NCBI GenBank assembly: GCA_050173895.1
Contig: JBFXKJ010000243.1
Span: 1 to 5,962 of the forward strand
Origin: JBCFBK01 sp050173895
GTDB taxonomy: Bacteria > Bacteroidota > Bacteroidia > Bacteroidales > Prolixibacteraceae
Direction of reading: 5' to 3'
DNA length: 5,962 nt
A program made the position numbers and the translations under genes. The notes under the pieces are model-generated. The model was given only the letters and a program-made list of their open reading frames with translations. It had not been told where the DNA came from and did no database searches. How positions within the stretch are numbered: the first letter of the stretch is position 1; each line of letters begins with the position of its first letter. Positions 1 through 5,962 of this stretch are shown in pieces.

Positions 1-552
1 GATGTAGTCAGTGTGATCAGGAAGATCCCGCGGGAGAAAGTGCTTATTGTGGACCGGTATTCGGAGGAGCTGAAAGATTACCCGGTCGTTTATCAGGAAT
101 ATGACCAGGATATCCGCGATGCCCTTTCCGAAGCCTTACCCTACCTGAAAAAGTACAGGCGGTTAAACCTGATTTTCCCCCGCCAGGAGTATTATCCTTC
201 TTACATTAAAAAAGGATTTATTATTTTCTGCCAGGTAAATCAATTCGAATACCGGGTTCTTGAGTCTCCGGAGGAAAAGCTTGTATCGGCCGGTGAAATT
301 TACGTGGTGGTCTCGGATAATGATCTCTATGAACTGATCAAAAATATCAAAAAGCGTGGCTGGCAGCCCGGCAACCAGATTGGTATTATCTCCTATAATG
401 AAAGTCCGGTAAAGGAGATCCTCTGCGATGGTATTGCCACAATCTCGACCAATCATGACGAAATTGGCAAAATCGCCGCAGAGATGATCTTAAGGAAAGA
501 TTTCAGGCGGATCAAATGTCCGTTTGAGTTTATCCACAGGGAATCTCTTTAG
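1..552 (+). CDS. GntR-family transcriptional regulator, C-terminal effector domain (5' end outside window)
   Basis: The frame is open from the first base, so the gene is cut by the window edge. The GTG at 13 is an internal Val, not a start. The visible 183 codons match the effector half of Bacteroidota GntR regulators, in which an N-terminal winged helix is followed by a domain resembling periplasmic sugar-binding proteins and LacI-type repressors. Recognisable stretches are KVLIVDRY near the start, LNLIFPRQEYYPSYIKKGF, the FCQ that follows it, the GIISYNESPVKEIL strand-turn and the GIATISTNHDEIGKIAAEMI segment typical of the last part of this fold. In relatives such proteins bind DNA and respond to a sugar or sugar phosphate, often next to carbohydrate-use genes. 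Here the DNA-binding part and the upstream neighbours are not visible, so neither ligand nor target can be named. The gene ends in TAG, and no convincing terminator follows it. Confidence 0.82.
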   Translation, partial: DVVSVIRKIPREKVLIVDRYSEELKDYPVVYQEYDQDIRDALSEALPYLKKYRRLNLIFPRQEYYPSYIKKGFIIFCQVNQFEYRVLESPEEKLVSAGEIYVVVSDNDLYELIKNIKKRGWQPGNQIGIISYNESPVKEILCDGIATISTNHDEIGKIAAEMILRKDFRRIKCPFEFIHRESL

Positions 553-661
553 CAGCGAAACGTGCATTTATTTTAAACATTTCCTTTCGAAGGGTGTTTG
601 TCATGGAGCAGGCACCTATCCGGCATCCGGTAATTTATGACCTAAAAAATCTGAGTTTATT

Positions 662-1090
662 ATGCAGAAAGAAGATGCAGCCCACGCTCTTCCGCACAGG
701 AAAATCAATATCTTGATTGCGGAAGATGAAGAATATAATTACCTGTATATCGCGGAAATTCTAAGCCTGTACAATGTCCATATTTTGAGGGCCTATGACG
801 GGAAAATGGCGCTGGATCTTTGCATCTCGCATCCGGAACTTCATCTGGTGCTGATGGACGTGCGGATGCCGGTGATGGATGGTTACGAAGCGACCCGAAG
901 GATCAAGCAAATACGACCCTCTCTCCCGGTTATTGCACAGACTGCTTACGCCCTTGACTCAGACAGGAGGCAGGCGCTCGATGAAGGGTTTGACGACTAC
1001 CTTACCAAACCGGTGTGCAATGCTCTCCTGCTGGAGCTGATTGAGAAATATACACCGGGAAACCTCGCCCTGAAACGGACAGGGAAATAA
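662..1090 (+). CDS. stand-alone receiver-domain response regulator
   Basis: This 142-aa protein is essentially one CheY-like receiver domain (about residues 15-132). The usual active-site residues are all visible: the acidic pair E21-D22 in ILIAEDEEYN, phospho-acceptor D66 in LMDVRMPVMDGYEA, T94 in IAQTAYA, Y113 and K116 in DDYLTKP. It should be phosphorylated at D66 by a histidine kinase, but it carries no DNA-binding or enzymatic output domain, so it probably works through protein contacts or as a phosphorelay step. The EDEEYNYLY and AQTAYA signatures are those I associate with receiver domains at the C-terminal end of hybrid kinases in Bacteroidota, so it may descend from one. The ATG at 662 is chosen because the frame is closed by a TGA at 638-640 and no other start lies between. 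No clear Shine-Dalgarno is seen, which is common in this phylum. No partner kinase is in the window. Confidence 0.88.
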   Translation: MQKEDAAHALPHRKINILIAEDEEYNYLYIAEILSLYNVHILRAYDGKMALDLCISHPELHLVLMDVRMPVMDGYEATRRIKQIRPSLPVIAQTAYALDSDRRQALDEGFDDYLTKPVCNALLLELIEKYTPGNLALKRTGK

Positions 1091-1092
1091 GC

Positions 1093-1200
1093 TTATACGT
1101 ATATCATTTTACGGGTCATCCCGCCGTCCACGATAAAATTCTGAGCTGTGACAAAGCCGATTCCCTGACCTCCTCCGGTTATTACAATATTCTTCTTCAT
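1093..1200 (-). pseudogene. internally deleted short-chain dehydrogenase/reductase (SDR) remnant, 35 codons
   Basis: Read on the minus strand from ATG at 1200 to TAA at 1093, this encodes 35 residues. It begins MKKNIVITGGGQGIG, the first beta strand and TGxxxGIG dinucleotide-binding motif of classical SDR enzymes. After residue 15 it continues directly as FVTAQNFIVDGGMT and RKMIYV, then stop, which is the C-terminal end of the same family (pattern F-[IV]-T-G-Q-N-F-x-V-D-G-G). An intact SDR is about 230-260 aa, so roughly 200 codons including the catalytic Ser-Tyr-Lys region are missing while the reading frame is kept. Neither end is damaged. The remnant cannot be an active oxidoreductase. Its stop lies 2 bp from the end of the convergent response-regulator gene. 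A TAACTTTT box just upstream of the ATG (plus-strand 1206-1213) may be a leftover -7 element. The identification rests on motif recognition at both ends. A functional micropeptide is possible but unsupported. Confidence 0.75.
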
Positions 1201-1256
1201 CACACAAAAGTTAGGTTTCCGACAAGATAAAGAAATTTTAACCAACAAACAGCAGA

Positions 1257-1264
1257 TAATTTTG
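1257..1264 (+). promoter_or_regulatory. possible -7 promoter element for the membrane-protein gene at 1332
   Basis: TAATTTTG matches the Bacteroidota -7 consensus TAnnTTTG and would put transcription start about 60 bases before the ATG at 1332. An overlapping second candidate, TAACTTTC, lies at 1265-1272. No TTTG is seen 19-21 bases upstream, only a T-rich ATTTT, so this is a weak half-site call. Confidence 0.3.
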
Positions 1265-1331
1265 TAACTTTCACGTAAAATGCCGTGGCTTAAACCCGGA
1301 TAAATGTATTACCAAATATACCTGATGCTCG

Positions 1332-1832
1332 ATGGAAACAAAAATACATTGGTATAAGAAATGGTACGAAAGTCAATATCAGCTTTTTTCCGGGGATCAG
1401 CAAATCGGGGAAATCAGCCCGGTTGCGTTCAGCAGCAAGACAATCGCCTGTATGAACGGGAAAAAATACATCTTCCGCCCTGAGGCATTTCTGCTGCGTA
1501 AAATCGATATCTATGATTCTGCCACCATGGAACGGGCGGGAAAAATTTATTTTAAAGGCACTGGGATCAGGGGTGTCATTACCCTCAATACTGGTGAAAG
1601 CTTTCAGCTCCGGTGCAGTAATCTCTTTACAGGCCATTGGGCTATTCTTCGTAACCACCGGGAAATCCTGGTCTATACCGGCAACTATATGGAAGGACAC
1701 ATCCGAACCGATTTATCCCATCCGGTGTTAGTGCTTGCCGGACTTTATGCCTCCATTTTTCAGTGGAGGAAGCTTATCCTGTTGCTCATCATTATCATTC
1801 CGCTGATCCTGATTTTGATCAGAACCCTGTAA
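1332..1832 (+). CDS. hypothetical protein with C-terminal membrane anchor
   Basis: This is a 166-aa protein of unknown function. Residues 1 to about 125 look like a soluble, beta-strand-rich domain made of short alternating strands and turns, for example WYESQYQLFSGDQQIGEI, KKYIFRPEAFLLRKIDIYD and GVITLNTGESFQL. The order of strands loosely recalls the LURP-one/tubby-like barrel fold, but that is only an impression. A mildly hydrophobic stretch (about 130-142) is followed by a strongly hydrophobic helix at 148-163 made almost only of Leu and Ile, then a short R-T-L end. It is therefore probably a tail-anchored inner-membrane protein with the domain on the cytoplasmic side. No signal peptide is present. 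The ATG at 1332 is the first start after an in-frame TGA at 1323-1325. A minus-strand frame across 1290-1700 is judged a shadow. The gene stands alone, facing the end of yidC. I recall similar uncharacterised proteins in Bacteroidota. Confidence 0.7.
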   Translation: METKIHWYKKWYESQYQLFSGDQQIGEISPVAFSSKTIACMNGKKYIFRPEAFLLRKIDIYDSATMERAGKIYFKGTGIRGVITLNTGESFQLRCSNLFTGHWAILRNHREILVYTGNYMEGHIRTDLSHPVLVLAGLYASIFQWRKLILLLIIIIPLILILIRTL

Positions 1833-1868
1833 AAAAACAAAGCACGGGCGTGTCCTCTGCCTGTGCTT
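1831..1868 (-). terminator. rho-independent terminator of the pyrG-yidC operon
   Basis: AAGCACGGGC at 1840-1849 pairs with GCCTGTGCTT at 1859-1868, giving a 10-bp stem with one G-T pair and a 9-base loop. On the minus strand it is followed by TGTTTTTTT (plus-strand A run 1831-1837). It starts 20 bases after the yidC stop. There is no T tract on the plus-strand side, so it acts mainly for yidC. Its T tract overlaps the stop codon of the convergent gene ending at 1832. Confidence 0.88.
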
Positions 1869-1888
1869 CGATTCAGCGGTATTAACTC

Positions 1889-3808
1889 TTATTTTGGAAG
1901 TTGCATGCCGCGCTCACGCGCCATCTTCTCAAGCTTTTTCTGAAAATTTGATTTTTGTACCGGCTTCTTTTTATTGGTATGGATCTGAACTCTGATCTTA
2001 TCCTCATCGATGAAGCGCTGAAAAAGAAACATTTGCCCGATCGTGATCAGGTTGGCCAGGAAATAATAATAACTCAGTCCTGCCGGGTAACTGTTCAGAA
2101 TAAACAGGAACATCACCGGCATCATATACATCATTGTCTTCATTCCGGGCATGGTTTGTCCGGAAGTAGCCTGCGAATTCAGCTTTGTGGAAAGAATCGT
2201 GGTAATGGTCATCAGCAAACAGAAAAGACTGACGTGATCGCCATACAAGGGGATCGTGAAAGGCAGGTTCAGAATCGAATCGTACGAAGAGAGGTCAGTT
2301 GCCCAAAGGAAACTTTCCTGCCTCAGTTCGATGGAAGCCGGGAAAAAGAAAAACATGGCAAAAAGGATCGGCATCTGCAGGATCATCGGCAAACAGCCTC
2401 CCATCGGATTTACGCCTGCCTTTTTATATAATGCCATCACGGCCTGCTGCTTTTCCATGGGTTTATCCTTGCCAAACTTTTCATTCAGCTCATCCATTTC
2501 CGGTTTCAGCGCCTTCATTTTGGCCTGCGACAGATAGGACTTATAGGTGAAGGGAAGAAGAATTAATTTGATAAAGATGGTCAGCAGCAAGATAATGATA
2601 CCAAAGTTACCAATATAGTTCCGCAGGAAATTAAATACCGGGATCACCAGATAGCGGTTCACCGGGCGCAGAATAGAATAACCCAGGTTGATCAGCTTGT
2701 CGAGCGAAAGATCGTATTGTTTCAGCGTCTGATAGTGGTTAGGGCCAAAATAAAGGCTCATGCCGTAATTCTGGGTCTGCTTGCTCTCATAAGGTAAAGC
2801 GATATCGGCATAGAAATCGCCGACAAAGCGGTTACTTTCTTCGTGATAGGCATATTTGACCTGTGCATTGGGGAAGCCCTCATCGGCGATCAGCGTGGAA
2901 TTGAAAAACAGGTGTTTAAAGCTGATCCATTTCACGCGGGTAGTCAGGTTTTCCTCCGTTGTTTTCGCAGCACTCAGCTTTTCGACATCGTCCTCAAAGA
3001 ACTTATAGTTTACCGAGGTATAATTATCTTCTCCGTACTTTGACTTCTTTTCGAGTCGCGGACCGGCCTGCGCCCAGGTGAAATTCAAATAATTTGAGTT
3101 GGCTGCAATGATTTGACCGAGCCCGACCAGTTTCACATCAAAGTCGACCATATACGAATTATGCTTCAGCGTGTAACTGTATTCCAGATAGGCATCCGGA
3201 CTTGCCGCCAGCCTCATTTGCAGGGCTTGCTGTTCACCGGGATTCTCTTCGTTGTACTTCTCATTTCCTTCCTTTCCTTTCTTCACCTGCGGACCGCCAG
3301 CCTCCAATACCGCATCTTCGGTTGAAGGGATAAAGAAAAGGTCATCGGTACGGATACTTCTGTTTTGTGCAAAAAAGTTCAGTCCGAATGAGTTCTCCGG
3401 ACCATCGAACAGGATCAGCGGACGGGAATCATAGGTTTTATAATCCTTTAATTCAACCGAGTAAATCTTTCCTCCCTTGGTCGATACCCTGATTTTCATC
3501 AGGTTATTTTCGAGTGTGATGAATTTCTCTTCCCCGGAAACAGCAGCGCCAAACGCACCGAAACGATCCGCATTTTGAGCCATCCTGACCGAGTCGGAAA
3601 GAACCGTTGCAAGGGTATCTTCCTTCTGATTTTTTTCCATCTGACTCTGAGCCTGCACTTCCTGCTGATGCAGCATTTCTACCCTGGCAACCGAATCCTG
3701 GCGCTGCTTGATCGCTTCCAATTCCTCCCGGGAAGGTTTGCTCAGATAACTAAATCCTATTAAAACCGCAAAGATCAGAACAATTCCGATGATTGTATTT
3801 CTATCCAT
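1889..3808 (-). CDS. yidC: membrane protein insertase YidC (Oxa1/Alb3 family)
   Basis: This is a 639-aa inner-membrane insertase that helps Sec-dependent and Sec-independent membrane proteins fold into the membrane. It starts MDRNTIIGIVLIFAVLIGFS, giving the first transmembrane helix at about 5-22. A charged linker and a large periplasmic domain follow (about 23-385). The conserved insertase core begins near residue 386. TM2 is GNFGIIILLLTIFIKLILLP (400-419), followed by the cytoplasmic helical hairpin with AKMKALKPEMDELNEKFGKD and the motif VNPMGGCLPMILQMPILFA (466-484). Further helices lie at about 525-541, 556-572 and 575-597, including the family motif YPAGLSYYYFLANLITI. The Lys/Arg-rich tail (601-639) fits ribosome contact. 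The groove residue aligned with E. coli R366 is Lys414. ATG 3808 is chosen because the 39-codon upstream extension lies inside pyrG and looks nothing like the family, while the family's TM1 begins at this Met. It lies 20 bp after pyrG, so the two are likely co-transcribed. Confidence 0.97.
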   Translation of the reverse strand: MDRNTIIGIVLIFAVLIGFSYLSKPSREELEAIKQRQDSVARVEMLHQQEVQAQSQMEKNQKEDTLATVLSDSVRMAQNADRFGAFGAAVSGEEKFITLENNLMKIRVSTKGGKIYSVELKDYKTYDSRPLILFDGPENSFGLNFFAQNRSIRTDDLFFIPSTEDAVLEAGGPQVKKGKEGNEKYNEENPGEQQALQMRLAASPDAYLEYSYTLKHNSYMVDFDVKLVGLGQIIAANSNYLNFTWAQAGPRLEKKSKYGEDNYTSVNYKFFEDDVEKLSAAKTTEENLTTRVKWISFKHLFFNSTLIADEGFPNAQVKYAYHEESNRFVGDFYADIALPYESKQTQNYGMSLYFGPNHYQTLKQYDLSLDKLINLGYSILRPVNRYLVIPVFNFLRNYIGNFGIIILLLTIFIKLILLPFTYKSYLSQAKMKALKPEMDELNEKFGKDKPMEKQQAVMALYKKAGVNPMGGCLPMILQMPILFAMFFFFPASIELRQESFLWATDLSSYDSILNLPFTIPLYGDHVSLFCLLMTITTILSTKLNSQATSGQTMPGMKTMMYMMPVMFLFILNSYPAGLSYYYFLANLITIGQMFLFQRFIDEDKIRVQIHTNKKKPVQKSNFQKKLEKMARERGMQLPK

Positions 3809-3813
3809 AAACG

Positions 3814-3821
3814 CTTCTTCT
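3814..3821 (-). promoter_or_regulatory. ribosome binding site deciding the yidC start
   Basis: On the minus strand, the purine run AGAAGAAG ends five bases before the ATG at 3808, inside the 20-bp gap after the pyrG stop. It supports this ATG over the upstream in-frame ATG at 3925, which lies within pyrG. Confidence 0.55.
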
Positions 3822-3828
3822 ATAAAAA

Positions 3829-5430
3829 TTAATTCATTGCTGCCTTCACAAAAGCGACAAACAGGGGATGGGGACTCAATACGGTGCTGGAATATTCGGG
3901 ATGATACTGAACGCCGACGAACCATTTATGGTCCGGGATTTCCACCACCTCGACCAGGTTCGTGTCAGGATTGATCCCGACGGGCTTCATTCCGGCCTTT
4001 TTGAAAGCATCAAGATAATGATTGTTAAATTCATACCGGTGACGGTGACGTTCATTGATCTCCGTCTGCCCATATGCTTTGAACAGGTTCGATGTTTTAT
4101 CCAGGATCCGGCACAGGTATGCTCCCAATCTCATTGTTCCTCCCTTCTCAGTGATTCCCTTTTGTTCTTCCATCAGATCGATCACCGGGAACTCCGTTTT
4201 TTCGTTCATTTCGGTCGAATCGGCTCCCTCCAGATGAAGGACGTTCCTGGCAAATTCGATCACAGCCATTTGCATTCCGAGACAGATTCCAAGGAAGGGA
4301 ATGTTTTTCTCGCGGGCATACCGCACCGCAAGCACTTTTCCTTCCACGCCGCGGTGCCCGAAGCCGGGGGCGACGATAATTCCTGAAAGTCCGCTCAGCA
4401 TTTGCTCCACATTATCGGCATCCGTTTTTTCCGAATGGATCAGTTTAAGATTGACTCTCACCCGATTCTGCGCTCCGGCATGGATCAGCGCCTCCATAAT
4501 CGATTTGTAAGCATCCTGCAACTCCACGTACTTCCCGACAAGTCCTATCTTTACTTCTCCTTCCGGATGCTTATGCTTATAAAGAAATTCATTCCAGTCG
4601 TCCAGTTGCGGCTCACTCCGCAAAGGAAGTTTTAGTTTCTTGAGTACCGTGACGTCCAGTTTTTCCTCCAGCATCTTAATAGGCACTTCGTAAATAGTCG
4701 GGACATCGATCGACTGCACGACCGCGTTAATCTCCACATTACAGAACAAGGCCACTTTTTTCCGGAGATTGATATCCAGGTCATGTTCTGTACGAAGTAC
4801 CAGCACGTCAGGTTGGACCCCGTTTTCCAGCAACATCTTCACCGAATGCTGGGTTGGCTTTGTCTTTAGCTCACCCGAGGCGGCCAGAAAGGGCACAAGA
4901 GTCAGATGCACCACCAGCGCATTATGTCCCAGTTCCCATTTTAACTGCCGCACGGCTTCAATGTATGGAAGAGATTCGATGTCCCCCACTGTGCCACCGA
5001 TTTCCGTGACCACGATATCATAATTCCGCTTGGTGCCGAGAAACTTTATTTTCCGTTTGATCTCATCGGTAATATGGGGGATGATCTGCACGGTCTTCCC
5101 GAGATAATCACCCCGTCTTTCCTTGTTGATCACCGACTGATAGATCCGGCCGGTGGTCACGTTATTTGCCTGGGAAGTATGCACGTTCAGAAAACGTTCG
5201 TAATGTCCCAGGTCCAGATCAGTTTCGGCTCCATCCTCCGTTACAAAACATTCACCGTGCTCATAGGGATTGAGCGTTCCGGGGTCCACATTAATGTAAG
5301 GATCCAGTTTTTGAATGGTCACAGAATAGCCCCTGGCCTGCAATAACTTGGCCAATGATGCGGCCAGAATACCCTTGCCCAGGGAAGAGGTTACACCTCC
5401 GGTCACGAAAATATACTTGGTTGCTGACAA
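3829..5430 (-). CDS. pyrG: CTP synthase (glutamine-hydrolysing), probable TTG start
   Basis: The enzyme makes CTP from UTP, ATP and glutamine, the last step of de novo pyrimidine nucleotide synthesis in the cytoplasm. From the TTG at 5430 the protein is 533 aa, close to the family norm (about 535-545). It begins (M)SATKYIFVTGGVTSSLGKG, with the ATP-binding P-loop at 11-20. The synthetase domain (about 1-267) contains DPYINVDPGTLNPYEHGE, DGAETDLDLGHYERF and EIGGTVGDIESLPY. The glutaminase domain (about 290-533) has the oxyanion region PGFGHRG, nucleophile C383 in FLGICLGMQMA, and H510 and E512 in QYHPEYSS, so the catalytic triad is complete. The frame can be extended 17 codons to an ATG at 5481, but that ATG lies between the two promoter boxes and the extra residues are not family-like. 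Homologues start a few residues before TKYIFVTGG, where the TTG lies. It is the first gene of an operon with yidC. The function is certain; the start is inferred. Confidence 0.96.
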   Translation of the reverse strand: MSATKYIFVTGGVTSSLGKGILAASLAKLLQARGYSVTIQKLDPYINVDPGTLNPYEHGECFVTEDGAETDLDLGHYERFLNVHTSQANNVTTGRIYQSVINKERRGDYLGKTVQIIPHITDEIKRKIKFLGTKRNYDIVVTEIGGTVGDIESLPYIEAVRQLKWELGHNALVVHLTLVPFLAASGELKTKPTQHSVKMLLENGVQPDVLVLRTEHDLDINLRKKVALFCNVEINAVVQSIDVPTIYEVPIKMLEEKLDVTVLKKLKLPLRSEPQLDDWNEFLYKHKHPEGEVKIGLVGKYVELQDAYKSIMEALIHAGAQNRVRVNLKLIHSEKTDADNVEQMLSGLSGIIVAPGFGHRGVEGKVLAVRYAREKNIPFLGICLGMQMAVIEFARNVLHLEGADSTEMNEKTEFPVIDLMEEQKGITEKGGTMRLGAYLCRILDKTSNLFKAYGQTEINERHRHRYEFNNHYLDAFKKAGMKPVGINPDTNLVEVVEIPDHKWFVGVQYHPEYSSTVLSPHPLFVAFVKAAMN

Positions 5431-5459
5431 GACTGAAAATTTTATATTTTTTAAAACGC

Positions 5460-5492
5460 CAAAGTTAAGCAATAAAACCATTTCGGTTCAAA
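5460..5492 (-). promoter_or_regulatory. Bacteroidota-type housekeeping promoter of pyrG-yidC
   Basis: On the minus strand, TTTG (plus 5489-5492) is followed after exactly 21 bases by TAACTTTG (plus 5460-5467). This matches the known -33 TTTG / -7 TAnnTTTG pattern of the Bacteroidota primary sigma factor at both boxes. Transcription would begin around 5452-5456, leaving a short AT-rich leader of about 22-26 bases before the TTG at 5430. It sits just downstream of the DUF349 terminator, so pyrG has its own promoter. Confidence 0.8.
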
Positions 5493-5528
5493 AAATTTTT
5501 CAACCGGTGGCGCTTTAAATAAAGAAAT

Positions 5529-5556
5529 AAAAAAACCCGCCGGAACCAGCGGGTTT
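5529..5556 (-). terminator. rho-independent terminator after the DUF349-type gene
   Basis: AAACCCGC at 5533-5540 pairs perfectly with GCGGGTTT at 5549-5556 around an 8-base loop. On the minus strand the stem runs into seven Ts (plus-strand A run 5529-5535). It begins eight bases after the DUF349 stop codon and separates that gene from the pyrG promoter. Confidence 0.88.
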
Positions 5557-5564
5557 ATATCGGA

Positions 5565-5962
5565 TTAATCTTCCTCCTCCATGTCATCGATGATTCGGAT
5601 CTTCTCCCTCAGCAGTTCAATCTTCTCCTGCGTATTCTGAATCTTTTTGTTCACATCATCGATCAGCGACTCTGCATTTTTCGTATTGGCAAAGAAGCCG
5701 ATATTATTATTGAGCAAAGCCAGGTCATTTTCCATTTGCTTCAACCGTGTGACATACTTGTCCCGCTCAAAACGCATTTTATTCTGACCTTTTCCGGTTA
5801 CGGAAAAATTAGTCATTTTGCTTTTAAATTTCAGCAGATTCCTTTTCTGCTCATCTATTTTCAGGTGATCGAAATGCGCATTGACCGCATTCTGAATTCA
5901 TTCTGAATGGCATCTTTATCCCTGAAAGGTACGTGCCCGATCTCTGTCCACCTCTGCTGAAA
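5565..5962 (-). pseudogene. DUF349-domain protein, C-terminal part, with a one-base frameshift (5' end outside window)
   Basis: Two minus-strand frames join into one DUF349-like sequence. From the window edge the first frame reads FQQRWTEIGHVPFRDKDAIQ then NEFR (5962-5891). The second frame continues NAVNAHFDHLKIDEQKRNLL, KFKSK, then MTNFSVTGKGQNK (from 5816), and a Lys/Glu/Asn-rich probable coiled coil ending in the acidic DMEEED. The W-x-E-I-G-x-V-P and NEFR-x-AVNAHFD patterns are the DUF349 repeat, and the seam falls in the middle of it. Frame one meets a TGA at 5863-5861 after nine unrelated residues, removing about 105 residues. Restoring a single base (for example an extra A in the GAATG near 5890) makes the reading continuous. 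Frame two could be started separately at the ATG at 5816, giving 83 aa. The family's function is not known to me with confidence. The break may be real or a sequencing or assembly error near the end of the window. Confidence 0.8.

Noticed and set aside
553..661. A terminator or promoter between the GntR gene and the response regulator
   Set aside because: CCTTTCGAAGGG at 582-594 is an imperfect palindrome without a T tract, and no TTTG/TAnnTTTG pair at the right spacing was found.
1094..1103. A perfect 10-base palindrome, TATACGTATA, just after the response-regulator stop
   Set aside because: It is too short and AT-rich to form a terminator, has no T tract, and is explained by the Ile-Tyr-Val-stop codons of the SDR remnant.
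1290..1700. A 136-codon minus-strand frame opposite the membrane-protein gene
   Set aside because: It covers nearly the same bases as the plus-strand gene at 1332, has no recognisable domain, and would leave the plausible plus-strand anchor helix unexplained.
1955..2431. Long plus-strand frames within yidC (also several within pyrG)
   Set aside because: They are antisense to strongly conserved coding sequence and show low-complexity His/Gln/Arg composition typical of shadow frames.
3809..3925. A 39-codon N-terminal extension of yidC
   Set aside because: It lies inside the pyrG 3' end, is Arg/Ser-rich and not family-like, and a purine-rich ribosome site precedes the ATG at 3808.

Overview
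The window looks like a chromosomal segment from a member of the Bacteroidota. Four things support this. The YidC homologue is long (639 aa) with a large periplasmic domain, and it follows pyrG directly. The GntR-type regulator has the sugar-binding-protein-like C-terminal half common in Bacteroides relatives. A DUF349-type gene of the kind found in this phylum is present. The promoter in front of pyrG matches the Bacteroidota sigma-ABfr pattern (TTTG, 21 bases, TAnnTTTG). Base composition looks moderate, with no obvious break along the window. These family assignments come from reading the sequence and from memory of the families; no database search was run.

Layout. Positions 1-1832 carry three plus-strand genes. 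These are the 3' part of a GntR-family regulator, a stand-alone receiver-domain response regulator, and a small C-terminally membrane-anchored protein of unknown function. Between the last two, on the minus strand, lies a 35-codon scrap of a short-chain dehydrogenase in which the N-terminal nucleotide-binding motif is joined in frame to the family's C-terminal tail. Positions 1840-5962 are all minus strand. Read in the direction of transcription they are a DUF349-type gene with a frameshift, its terminator, a promoter, pyrG (CTP synthase), yidC (membrane insertase) and a terminator. The two gene sets converge at about 1833-1888.

How the genes fit together. pyrG and yidC lie 20 bp apart between one strong promoter and one strong terminator, so they read as a two-gene housekeeping operon. 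The promoter position shows that the longest possible pyrG reading frame starts too far upstream, and that a TTG codon at 5430-5428 is the likely start. The yidC reading frame can likewise be extended into pyrG, but the real start is the ATG at 3808.

I found no mobile element, CRISPR array, RNA gene or obvious new multi-gene system. The most interesting points are the collapsed dehydrogenase remnant, the one-base frameshift in the DUF349 gene, and the TTG start with overlapping promoter of pyrG.
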